DNA of 64,000 nucleotides from CAVSPO01 sp963730005 (lineage in GTDB: Bacteria; Actinomycetota; Actinomycetes; Propionibacteriales; Propionibacteriaceae): contig CAVSPO010000019.1 in NCBI GenBank assembly GCA_963730005.1, positions 53,219 through 117,218 on the forward strand. Reading direction: 5' to 3'. The notes beneath the pieces were generated by a model that worked only from the letters and a program-made list of their open reading frames with translations, was not told the DNA's origin and made no database searches. Made by a program: the position numbers and the translations under genes. Each line of letters opens with the position of its first letter. The stretch's first letter is position 1. Below, piece by piece: positions 16,925 through 25,065 of the stretch.

Positions 16925-18862
16925 ATGTTCGAGCGTCTGTTCAGCCCCGCGAAGATCGGAAACCTGGAGCTCCGAAACCGGGTGGCCATGACAGCGATGG
17001 GGGTCAACCTGGCGGCCCCGGGCGGCGGAGTCAATGACGACATCATCGCCTTCTACGAGGCACGGGCCCGTGGCGGGGTCGGGCTCATCATCAGCGAGAT
17101 CTGCCGGGTCATGGATGGGGCAGGGACCGGCATGCCGTGCCAGCTGGCGGCGCGCAATCTGGGTGATGTGGCGGGGCTGGCCCGGCTGACCGACACAGTG
17201 CACAAGTACGGCACCAGGTTCTTCGTCCAACTGCACCATCCCGGACGTTCGGGCAGCGCGTTGATCGGTGGCGAGGAGCCGGTCGCCGCGTCAGCGGTGC
17301 CCTTGTATGGCCAAGTTCCCAGGGAACTCACGATTCCCGAAATCGAACAGATCCAGCAGGCGTTCGTGAGGGGGGCTTCCTACGCCCAGCTCGCCGGGGT
17401 GGACGGCGTTGAACTGCACGGGGCGCACGGCTACCTGATCAACAGCTTCCTGTCCTCCTACCTGAACCGGCGAGCGGACCGGTACGGCGGATCGCTGGAG
17501 AACAGGATGCGGTTCGTGCTGGAGATCATCGCCGGCATCAGGGCGGTCTGCGGGCCGGGCCTGCCGCTGGGCGTGCGGCTGTCGGCTGACGAGTTCGTCG
17601 AGGGCGGCAACGATCTGGCCACCACCTGCGAGATCGCCGTCGCCCTGGAGCAGGCGGGAGTGGATTTCCTGGACATCAGCTGCACCATCCCGGACAGCCC
17701 ACGGGTGGCCGCCTGCATCGAACCGGGCACCTACGAGCAGGGCTGGAAACGGTACCTGGCGGCCGAGGTTCGCAAGCGCGTGTCGGTGCCGGTGATCGCT
17801 GTGGCGAACATCAAGGAGCCGGGCGTCGCCGAGGAGATCCTGGCCGAGGGCGACTGCGACATCGTCGGGGTCGCGCGAGGCCATCTCGCCGATCCTGCCT
17901 GGTGCAACAAGGCCCGCGCCGGCCGGCCGGAGCTGATCCGCCGGTGCATCGGCTGTCTGACCTGCTTCGAGGAGATCGAGCACGTGCGCCCGGTGCGCTG
18001 CGCGGTGAATCCGACGACCGGACGCGAGCGCGAGTTCGCCACGCTCAACAGGGACGGGGCCGGGCGCACGGTCGCGATCGTCGGTGGCGGCCCGGCCGGC
18101 GTCACCGCGGCCATGGTGCTGCAGGACCGCGGTTTCCATCCGGTGCTGTTCGACCGTTCCGACCGCCTCGGAGGCACGCTCAATGTCGCCGACAAGGGCT
18201 CCGGCAAGGAGAAGATCACGCGCTTGGTGGACTCAATGGTCGCGGAGGCCGCCTCGCGCGGAATCGAGATGAGGCTGGGCAGGGAGGCCTCCCTCGACGA
18301 GATCGCGGCACTGTCGCCCTGCGGGGTCTTCGTGGCAGTCGGTGGGCGCCCGTTCATCCCGCACATCCCCGGCGTGGACGGGGACAACGTGGTGGTCGCC
18401 GAGGACGTCCTGCTCGGACGAGCGCCGGTGATCGGCGATTGTGTGGTCGTGGGAGCCGGCATGACCGGCCTGGAAACGGCTGAGGTGCTACTCAAGGCGG
18501 GACACCGGACCACCGTCGTCGACCAGTTGGCCAGCATCGGCACGGGGGTCTTCATCCTGGTGATTCGGGACGTCCAGGAACGGATGGAGCCGTACCACCC
18601 CGAGTATCTGCCGGGACATCGACTGATCGCCATCACCAAGGAGGGCGTGCAGCTCGATGGGCCCGAGGGCACCAGGTTCGTGCCCGCCGACACCGTGATC
18701 CTCGCCCTGGGCGTGAGACCCAAGCGGGAGGTCGCCGAGGCCTTCATCAACGCTTTCCCACACGTGAGAGTGGTCGGGGACGCCGTGCACTGCGGACGGA
18801 TCCTCGAGGCCACGAAGGACGCCTTCGGGCAAGCCTTCGTCTTCGAACCGGAACTGGTCTGA
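16925..18862 (+). CDS. Old-yellow-enzyme-type FMN/Fe-S/FAD oxidoreductase (2,4-dienoyl-CoA or enoate reductase-like)
   Basis: 645 residues from ATG 16925. Residues 1-340 form an FMN-binding TIM barrel (VDGVELHGAHGYLINSFLSS, then GCDIVGVARGHLADP). A cysteine cluster CIGCLTC with a further Cys after 11 residues near 340-360 would hold a 4Fe-4S centre. The C-terminal half has a FAD dinucleotide fold (VAIVGGGPAGVTAA) and an NAD(P)H fold (VVVGAGMTGLETAE). This is the FadH/BaiCD/enoate reductase architecture, which reduces activated C=C bonds of enoyl-CoAs, enones or 3-oxo-delta4 steroids. The substrate is unknown. It is first in a same-strand run with an SDR, an acetoacetate decarboxylase family protein and a membrane protein. 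Confidence 0.88.
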   Translation: MFERLFSPAKIGNLELRNRVAMTAMGVNLAAPGGGVNDDIIAFYEARARGGVGLIISEICRVMDGAGTGMPCQLAARNLGDVAGLARLTDTVHKYGTRFFVQLHHPGRSGSALIGGEEPVAASAVPLYGQVPRELTIPEIEQIQQAFVRGASYAQLAGVDGVELHGAHGYLINSFLSSYLNRRADRYGGSLENRMRFVLEIIAGIRAVCGPGLPLGVRLSADEFVEGGNDLATTCEIAVALEQAGVDFLDISCTIPDSPRVAACIEPGTYEQGWKRYLAAEVRKRVSVPVIAVANIKEPGVAEEILAEGDCDIVGVARGHLADPAWCNKARAGRPELIRRCIGCLTCFEEIEHVRPVRCAVNPTTGREREFATLNRDGAGRTVAIVGGGPAGVTAAMVLQDRGFHPVLFDRSDRLGGTLNVADKGSGKEKITRLVDSMVAEAASRGIEMRLGREASLDEIAALSPCGVFVAVGGRPFIPHIPGVDGDNVVVAEDVLLGRAPVIGDCVVVGAGMTGLETAEVLLKAGHRTTVVDQLASIGTGVFILVIRDVQERMEPYHPEYLPGHRLIAITKEGVQLDGPEGTRFVPADTVILALGVRPKREVAEAFINAFPHVRVVGDAVHCGRILEATKDAFGQAFVFEPELV

Positions 18863-19017
18863 TCCGAAACCCAAAGCGGTAATTGCCTGTTCAGAGAAAC
18901 CTCAATGGGGGTCGTTACGACTCCCTCGGCACGCAACCGATGCAGCCTCGTTTGTTGCACCACAGAAACCGGCATTTGGCCCAGTCATCCTGGGCTCGCG
19001 AACTCAAGGAGAGAATC

Positions 19018-19830
19018 ATGACAGAAGCCAGCGATTACTACCGCGACAAGGTGGCCGTGGTCACCGGCGGTGCTTCGGGGATCGGGCTCGCCCTGTGCGA
19101 GACGATGCTCGGGTATGGGGCCAGGCGGATCGTCATCGGGGATTTCAACGACGAGAACCTGAACCGCGAGACGGCGCGGCTTGAGGCGACCCATCCCGGC
19201 CGTGTGCTCGGAGTGCATTGCGACGTGACCGACGAAGCGCAGGTGCAGCAACTCATCGCCCGGGCGGCCGAGTTCGGTGACGGCCACGTCAATTTCCTGT
19301 TCAACAACGCGGGCGCAGGGTTCGCGGGCTATTTCGACAAGCTCACCAATGACGACTGGCGGCGGGCCTTCGACCTGAACTTCTACAGCGCGATCTACGG
19401 CGTGCGGGCGGTGCTGCCGGTGATGCGGGCCCAGGGCGGCGGACACATCGTGAACATCATCTCGGGTATCGCCTGGGCACCCATGTCCCAGCAGTCGATG
19501 TACGCCTCGACCAAGGCCGCCCTGAACATGTTCGGCCTGGTGCTGCGCTACGAGCTTTGGGACGAGAAGATTCGGGTCTCCTCCGCCACCCCAGGCACGA
19601 CGATCACCGCGATCTGGGGCGATTCGGCGCCGCCCCCTGGCGCGCAGACCGCCGAGCAGTCAGCGCACCGGATCCTCGAAGGGGTGGCACGCAACGACCG
19701 CATCGTCATGGGTGACGACCGGGATCTCGAGGGCTCGCGCCACGTGTTCGACGCGGACGCTGCCGAAGCCCTGGACGACTACTTCGTCAACGTCGCTCGC
19801 CAGCGCGCCAAGGGCATCCTGGCACTCTAG
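19018..19830 (+). CDS. Short-chain dehydrogenase/reductase
   Basis: 270 residues from ATG 19018, with AAGGAGAG upstream. It is a classical SDR: the cofactor loop TGGASGIGLA is near residue 20, followed by NNAG and a catalytic Ser in IISG and YASTK for the Tyr and Lys. The acidic residue after the second strand (IGDFND) suggests NAD(H) preference. It oxidises or reduces an alcohol/ketone, probably on the same pathway as the neighbouring reductase and decarboxylase-like protein. A truncated close relative lies at 31.3 kb. Confidence 0.88.
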   Translation: MTEASDYYRDKVAVVTGGASGIGLALCETMLGYGARRIVIGDFNDENLNRETARLEATHPGRVLGVHCDVTDEAQVQQLIARAAEFGDGHVNFLFNNAGAGFAGYFDKLTNDDWRRAFDLNFYSAIYGVRAVLPVMRAQGGGHIVNIISGIAWAPMSQQSMYASTKAALNMFGLVLRYELWDEKIRVSSATPGTTITAIWGDSAPPPGAQTAEQSAHRILEGVARNDRIVMGDDRDLEGSRHVFDADAAEALDDYFVNVARQRAKGILAL

Positions 19831-19941
19831 GCGGACCATTGGGCTCCCGCCCCGGGCTCGTTGCCCGGGTGGGAGCGGTCCGCCGGCATCCCAAAGCAAC
19901 GCAATCCGTGAACCACGACCTCCAGGAAGGAGTGCGGGAGC

Positions 19942-20799
19942 ATGAAGAACGGCAGCTTTTTCGTACCCCGGGAACAAATCAACGCCTTCTGCAACCCCGC
20001 CGCCATGAATGCGGAAGAGGGGCTGTACCTGTATTGGCAAACCGATCCTGCTGTGGCTCGGCGGATCCTCCCGCCGCAACTCGAGCTCCTCGATCCGGCT
20101 CACCCGCTCGCCTATTGCTACGTGGTCAACATTCGCGAACCAACATTCGCTCCGTGGTACCTGGAGGCCGGCATCGGAATCATGGCCCGCTTCGGGGACA
20201 TGCCGGGTCTCTATTTCTGCAACCTGCAGCTGACCGGGCCGGGCGCCCAGATGGGAATGCTCACCGGACGAGTATCCGGCCTGCCCAAGAAGCTTTGTGA
20301 ACGGATCGTGGTCGAGCGCAACGGCGACTGGGCGCACGCCCTGGTTGAGGCCAAGGGGCGAAGGATCTTCGACGTCGAAATCGAGATCGGCGAGTACAAC
20401 ATCCCCGGGATGCGGGAATCCATGGGGGACGTGAAACCCGGTGGCAGGACGTCCGGTGGCTGTTTCCTGTTCACCTACGAGCAGGAGCCTGCACCAGACG
20501 GGCACGTCGTCTTCACGAAGGTGACGCTGGTGAATTACGACTCCTACACCGTGCACGAAACCTACGAGTCTGCCACGATCACGTCACTGCAGATGGAGCC
20601 TTCGCTTGATGACCCGTGGGCCGAGCTCGCGGTGGTGCAACTGCTCGGCGCTGTGTACAGCCGAAACGACAATGTCGTCAACGCGGTGGTGCCGCTGGCG
20701 GAGTATCGGGGCGACGAGGCTGACGAGCTGTTCTCATACCTGTTCTCCGGGCAATGGGATCGCTCCACCATCCTCGCCGACCACCAGCGTTATCCGTGA
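19942..20799 (+). CDS. Acetoacetate decarboxylase family protein
   Basis: 285 residues. It matches the ADC superfamily: WQTDPAVARRILPPQLELLDP at the N-terminus, a middle GRVSGLPKKLCE whose paired lysines lie where ADC has its Schiff-base lysine, and an acidic C-terminal barrel. Family members decarboxylate acetoacetate or act as aldolase-dehydratases or lactonase-like enzymes on other keto acids. Because the neighbours are a C=C reductase and an SDR rather than CoA transferases, acetone formation is not implied. It has its own ribosome binding site (AGGAAGGAG) and ends 12 bases before the membrane protein gene. Confidence 0.8.
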   Translation: MKNGSFFVPREQINAFCNPAAMNAEEGLYLYWQTDPAVARRILPPQLELLDPAHPLAYCYVVNIREPTFAPWYLEAGIGIMARFGDMPGLYFCNLQLTGPGAQMGMLTGRVSGLPKKLCERIVVERNGDWAHALVEAKGRRIFDVEIEIGEYNIPGMRESMGDVKPGGRTSGGCFLFTYEQEPAPDGHVVFTKVTLVNYDSYTVHETYESATITSLQMEPSLDDPWAELAVVQLLGAVYSRNDNVVNAVVPLAEYRGDEADELFSYLFSGQWDRSTILADHQRYP

Positions 20800-20811
20800 C
20801 ACGGAGGGGCC

Positions 20812-22068
20812 ATGACCATCAACGAGGAACCTGATCACCAGACGGGGGTCGGGCCGCAACCGCAAACCGCGACCCGTCCCGAGGTGGACCTGTCGTTCGA
20901 GGTGGTGCTGCTGGCAGTTCTGGCGGTCTACACGCTGCTCTTCGGTGGCTGGTTGTTCCCGATCATCACAGGTCAGGTGGCCTACAACCGGGACAGCGCC
21001 TACGGCGTCTTCCTGCTGGTGATCGCACTGCAGGCGATCACCATGGGCAAGACGCCCTTCGGCGACCTGCGCCGCACCTGGGCGGTCGTGGTCGGCGGCA
21101 TCACGTTCGCGGCGGTCGGCGTGCTGGCCTGCTTCATCCCCGGCGTGTTCAGCGAACTGGCGCGGCTGTTGGTCGGCGTGGTGCTGACCGGCGGCTCGCT
21201 CACCCTGGCGCTGCGGATGCTGACGTCAGGGCGTCGCAGGGAGTGGACCCAGTACCGCGGGCTGCCGCTACAGGTCAGCGTGAATGCGCTGATCACCTAC
21301 CTGCTGCTGTTCCCACTGGGACTGATCACACTGTGGCCGGGTCGCGTCGATGACCGGGTGACCGCCGTCCTGCTGCTGGCCAGCGGAATCTGTCTGGGTC
21401 TGCTGGCCATCGGCGTGAACCGGGTACGCAGGCTCTACGGGACACCCGCCCAATCGGGCGCTGCCACCAGGGGGGACGTCCGTTGGTGGCTCCGGGAGTC
21501 GTCGCTGTCTCCGACGCTGGTGACCCTCGTGCTCACCGGAGTCGTGCTGGTGCTGCTGGCCATCATGCTGGTGCCGGTGGCGTTGGGGCTCCTGCCGTTC
21601 TCCCCCGATGGCCAGTTGGGGGCGCTGATGGTGATCATGGCCGTGCAGATCATCGCGCTGGGCGACACTCCGGTGGGCCACTACCGGCGTTCCTGGCTGT
21701 TGGTCTGCCTCGGGATCCTGTGGGCGGTGCTCGGGATCACCTCCAGCATCGTGCCGGGGGTGCTGACCGTGTGGCTGCAGATGATCCTCGGCCTCGGAAA
21801 CCTGCTCGGAGGCCTGCTCGGTCTGGGCCGGTTGTTCGCCTCGATGCGTGCCGGGGACGCGGCGTCGGGACCGATTCCGCCCCTCTTGAAGCGACTGGGC
21901 GTGATCATGCTGGTGATGAACGTGCTGTCCATCCTGTTCGGCCTGTCGATGTTGTTGCCGAGCCTGATCCCCCTGATGGTGATCCCCGTGGTCCTGCTGC
22001 TGAACGGGGTAGCCATCATCGTGCTGGCGAACCTGCAGATCAAGCTGGCGCAGGCAGCGGCGCCCTGA
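20812..22068 (+). CDS. Multi-spanning membrane protein with internal duplication
   Basis: 418 residues with about ten predicted membrane helices. The two halves are related: LQAITMGKTPFGDLRRTW in the first half and VQIIALGDTPVGHYRRSW in the second sit at matching positions, each followed by a helix and a FIPGVF or SIVPGVL turn. The helical layout recalls HdeD-type membrane proteins, but I cannot name a family. It is last in the reductase/SDR/ADC operon, 12 bases behind the ADC gene, so it may move or sense the substrate of that pathway; that is inference. Confidence 0.7.
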   Translation: MTINEEPDHQTGVGPQPQTATRPEVDLSFEVVLLAVLAVYTLLFGGWLFPIITGQVAYNRDSAYGVFLLVIALQAITMGKTPFGDLRRTWAVVVGGITFAAVGVLACFIPGVFSELARLLVGVVLTGGSLTLALRMLTSGRRREWTQYRGLPLQVSVNALITYLLLFPLGLITLWPGRVDDRVTAVLLLASGICLGLLAIGVNRVRRLYGTPAQSGAATRGDVRWWLRESSLSPTLVTLVLTGVVLVLLAIMLVPVALGLLPFSPDGQLGALMVIMAVQIIALGDTPVGHYRRSWLLVCLGILWAVLGITSSIVPGVLTVWLQMILGLGNLLGGLLGLGRLFASMRAGDAASGPIPPLLKRLGVIMLVMNVLSILFGLSMLLPSLIPLMVIPVVLLLNGVAIIVLANLQIKLAQAAAP

Positions 22069-22121
22069 GCCTTCACCCCCGGTGGCGGCTCCGGAGAGCC
22101 CGTTGCCTACCCGAGCACGCA

Positions 22122-22151
22122 AGAAGGGCCCGGCCGAAGCCGGGCCCTTCT
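22122..22151. terminator. Bidirectional terminator hairpin
   Basis: A perfect 13-bp stem AGAAGGGCCCGGC/GCCGGGCCCTTCT with loop CGAA lies between the convergent membrane protein and cold-shock genes and can serve both. Confidence 0.85.
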
Positions 22152-22159
22152 GTACTGGA

Positions 22160-22366
22160 TTAGCGCAGGACGTTGATGTTCGTCGCCTGCAGGCCCTTCG
22201 GGCCCTGCTGGGTGTCGAAGGACACGCGGTCACCCTCGTTGAGCGAACGGAAGCCGTCCGAATTGATCGCCGAGAAATGGGCGAACACGTCGGCGGAGCC
22301 ATCCTCAGGAGCGATGAAGCCGAAGCCCTTGTCGCCGTTGAACCACTTGACGGTACCTGTAGCCAT
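22160..22366 (-). CDS. cspA: Cold-shock domain protein
   Basis: 68 residues, a single OB-fold cold-shock domain that binds single-stranded RNA and DNA. RNP1 (KGFGFI) and RNP2 (VFAHF) are intact. ATG 22366 is preceded by AGAGGAG. The upstream region to about 22510 is markedly AT-richer than its surroundings and should hold the promoter and a long 5' UTR, as usual for csp genes. Confidence 0.95.
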   Translation of the reverse strand: MATGTVKWFNGDKGFGFIAPEDGSADVFAHFSAINSDGFRSLNEGDRVSFDTQQGPKGLQATNINVLR

Positions 22367-22558
22367 GATGTTTCTCCTCTTGTAAGAAGCGGAGCATCCG
22401 CGGTCGCGGAGCTCTCATGATGCAGCTGCAATAAACGCTTCCCGCAAGGACTACAAACACTGGAAAACCAGCGGTAAAACCATACAAGTAAACGATTAAT
22501 CGAAAACAACAGCGTGATCAACGTAGCAGCCCGACCCCCGAGACCACGAATCGGGGGC

Positions 22559-23525
22559 TCAACCGCCGAGGGCGGCCCGCCTCTGCACAGCCAGCAGGGA
22601 CAGGAACTCGAAAACCAGGTTGGCGGCGGCCAGGGACGTAATCTCGGCGACGTCGTAGGGCGGGGCCACCTCGACCACGTCAAAGCCGACGAAGTCGATG
22701 CCGGTCAGTCCGCGGATCAGGCTGATCGCCTCGAAGGTGCTGTAGCCACCAACTTCAGGTGTTCCGGTTCCGGGGGCGAACGCGGGGTCGATGAAGTCGA
22801 TGTCGAAGGTCAGGAAGGCCTTGTTGCCTCCCACGACCCGCTTGATCTCGTCGACGACCGCGGGCAGCCCCATGGCGCGGACCTCGTGGGTGGGGATGAG
22901 CGTGAACCCGAGTCCGGCCGCCAACCTGAACTCGTTCAGGTCGTAGAGGGACCCCCGCATGCCCACCTGGATCGACCTGGTGGTGTCGATCAGGCCCTCC
23001 TCGTGGGCGCGGCGGAACGGGGTGCCGTGGTTGTACAGCTGACCGAACACCTGGTCGTTGATGTCGGCGTGCGAGTCGAAGTGGACCAGGCTGACCGGCC
23101 CGTGCTTTCTGGCGATCGCCCGCAGCTCCGGCAACGTGATCGAGTGGTCGCCGCCCAGCGCGATCGGGAGCGCGCCGGCGTCGATGATGGACGAGGTGAA
23201 CTCCTCGATCGCCTCGTACGTGGGCAGGATGTAGCCCGGGACGACGTTGACGTCGCCGAGGTCAGCGCCCTTGAGGTGATCGAGGATGTTGATCTGCGTG
23301 CACGGGGTTGTTCGGCTTCATCATCACGGAGATGTTCCGGATCCCCTGGGGCCCGAAGCGGGCACCGGACCGGTAGGAGCTGCCCGTGTCGAAGGGGATC
23401 CCGTAGATCGCGAAGTCCAGCCCGTCAGCGGAGGCGCGTCGCTCCATGCGCATGAAGTTGCCCGAGTTGCAGAACCGGGGGGATGCGAATGCAGTGGCAG
23501 GCTGCTTGACTTCATTTTCGGTCAC
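22559..23525 (-). pseudogene. speB: Agmatinase/arginase-family protein, frameshifted
   Basis: The ureohydrolase family is clear: the N-terminal part (to about 23290) contains YGIPFDTGSSYRSGARFGPQGIR, and the rest, in another frame, has GGDHSIT, HFDSHADI and DIDFIDPAFAPGTGTPE, supplying all metal ligands. The frame breaks at about 23295-23305: one reading ends NPVHADQHPRSPQGR-stop, while the other continues at INILDHLKGADLGD. Removing one base after the codons for NPVH would restore a protein of about 320 residues that converts agmatine to putrescine and urea. No other change is visible, so this is either a very young pseudogene or a sequencing error. Confidence 0.85.
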
Positions 23526-23601
23526 GGCCGGATCCTCTCGTGATTCGTTTCAGCGCAAAGAGGACAATAGTAGAGTGACGGCCCCGCGAGATGGAGGATC
23601 C

Positions 23602-24465
23602 ATGGCTGACAGCAATGCCGCTCTGGGCAAGGTGCTGGTGATTGTTCCCACCTACAACGAGATCGAGAACATCGACATGATCACCGGTCGGTTGCGGGCA
23701 GCCACGCCTGACGTCGACATCCTGATCGCTGACGACAACTCCCCGGACGGCACCGGCCGACGCGCTGACGAGCTTGCCGCCGCCGACGATCACATCAAGG
23801 TGCTGCACCGCACCGTCAAGGAGGGCCTGAGCGCCGCCTACATCGCCAGCTTCAACTGGGGGCTCGACCACGGCTACGACGCCATCGTCGAGTTCGACGC
23901 CGACGGCAGTCACCAGCCCGAGGAACTGCCGAAGATCCTCGACGCCCTCCGCGACGCCGACATGGTGAAAGGCAGCCGCTGGGTCAAGGGTGGCAGCGTT
24001 GTCAACTGGCCCAGGAGCCGCGAGCTCCTCAGCCGCGGCGGCAGCCTCTACACCCGATTGATGCTGGGCCTGCCGGTCAAGGACATCACCGGCGGCCTGA
24101 ACGCCTTCCGCGCGGACGTGCTGCGCGACATCCTGCCCGACGTGGATGCCGCCGGCTACGGCATCCAGCGCGACCTCACCTGGGTGGCCCACCGCAAGGG
24201 CTACCGGATCGTCGAAGTGCCGATCGAGTTCATCGAGCGCGAGCGCGGCGCTTCGAAGATGGGCTCCGACGTGGTCGTCGAGGCGCTCAAAGCCACCACC
24301 AAACTGGGCCTGAAGCATCGTGGCGAGCAGGTCAAGGGCTTTTTCGACCACCTCAACGCGGGCCTGGAGAAGGGCTCCGCGAAAGTCCGTGCTCGTCTTG
24401 CCGATCGCAAGAGCGCCAAGGTTGAGGCCGGCCAGACGGGTCAGGGCGAGCGTCAGGCTCGCTGA
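23602..24465 (+). CDS. ppm1: Polyprenol monophosphomannose synthase (family 2 glycosyltransferase)
   Basis: 287 residues from ATG 23602, behind GGAGG. It transfers mannose from GDP-mannose to polyprenyl phosphate on the inner face of the membrane, feeding lipoglycan and protein mannosylation. Marks of the Ppm1/DPM1 group are VIVPTYNEIENI, ADDNSPDGTG, the DXD-type site EFDADGSHQPEEL and the late YGIQRDLTW. The C-terminal 40 residues are basic and low-complexity. No apolipoprotein N-acyltransferase domain is fused or adjacent. Confidence 0.9.
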   Translation: MADSNAALGKVLVIVPTYNEIENIDMITGRLRAATPDVDILIADDNSPDGTGRRADELAAADDHIKVLHRTVKEGLSAAYIASFNWGLDHGYDAIVEFDADGSHQPEELPKILDALRDADMVKGSRWVKGGSVVNWPRSRELLSRGGSLYTRLMLGLPVKDITGGLNAFRADVLRDILPDVDAAGYGIQRDLTWVAHRKGYRIVEVPIEFIERERGASKMGSDVVVEALKATTKLGLKHRGEQVKGFFDHLNAGLEKGSAKVRARLADRKSAKVEAGQTGQGERQAR

Positions 24466-24566
24466 CACCAGCGGGTTTGGCTCCTCCCAAAGCCCGACGC
24501 GCGGGCCAGGTCTCGATAGGATGTGCACCAGCAGACCCCTGCGCCAGCGTCGACGAAGGAGGCGGC

Positions 24567-25061
24567 ATGAGTGCGAGATCCTCCTTCTGGGCTGACCTGA
24601 AGGCGAGTTTCTCGGGTTGGGTGGGCCTCGTTGTGGCAGCAGTCGTCGGCATCGTGCTCGGCGTCGGCATCTACACCCTGGTCTACGCCGGGTTCACCGA
24701 CTACCTCGGCAACAATCCGCAAACCTGTGCCAGCTGTCACGCGATGAGCGAGCAGTACGCGGGCTACATGAAGTCGAGCCACAAGGACGTGGCCACCTGC
24801 AACGACTGTCACGCCCCTCACGACAACCTGGTCAGCAAGTACGCCAACAAGGCCGAGAACGGGTTCATGCACTCGCTGAAATTCACTTTCCAGAACTACC
24901 CCGAGAACATCAAGATCCGCGACCACAACAAGCGGGTGACCGAGGCCGCCTGCTTGTACTGTCACGAGAGCTTCGTCAGCCAGATCCAGAACGGCGCCCA
25001 TCAACGGGGCGAAGAAGTCTCCTGCATTCGCTGCCACAATGAAGTCGGCCACCTGAGGTGA
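24567..25061 (+). CDS. nrfH: Cytochrome c nitrite reductase small subunit
   Basis: 164 residues from ATG 24567 (AAGGAGG upstream). One N-terminal membrane helix (VGLVVAAVVGIVLGVGIYTLVY) is followed by four c-type heme sites in order: CASCH, CNDCH, CLYCH and CIRCH, as in NapC/NirT-family NrfH. The first site is followed by a methionine (CHAM), the usual ligand of NrfH heme 1. It takes electrons from menaquinol and hands them to NrfA outside the membrane. It starts the nrf/ccs operon, four bases ahead of nrfA. Confidence 0.95.
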   Translation: MSARSSFWADLKASFSGWVGLVVAAVVGIVLGVGIYTLVYAGFTDYLGNNPQTCASCHAMSEQYAGYMKSSHKDVATCNDCHAPHDNLVSKYANKAENGFMHSLKFTFQNYPENIKIRDHNKRVTEAACLYCHESFVSQIQNGAHQRGEEVSCIRCHNEVGHLR

Positions 25062-25065
25062 TGAG

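Noticed and set aside
19942..20799. Acetone-forming acetoacetate decarboxylase
   Set aside because: No CoA transferase or thiolase genes are nearby and the neighbours are redox enzymes; only the family name is supported.
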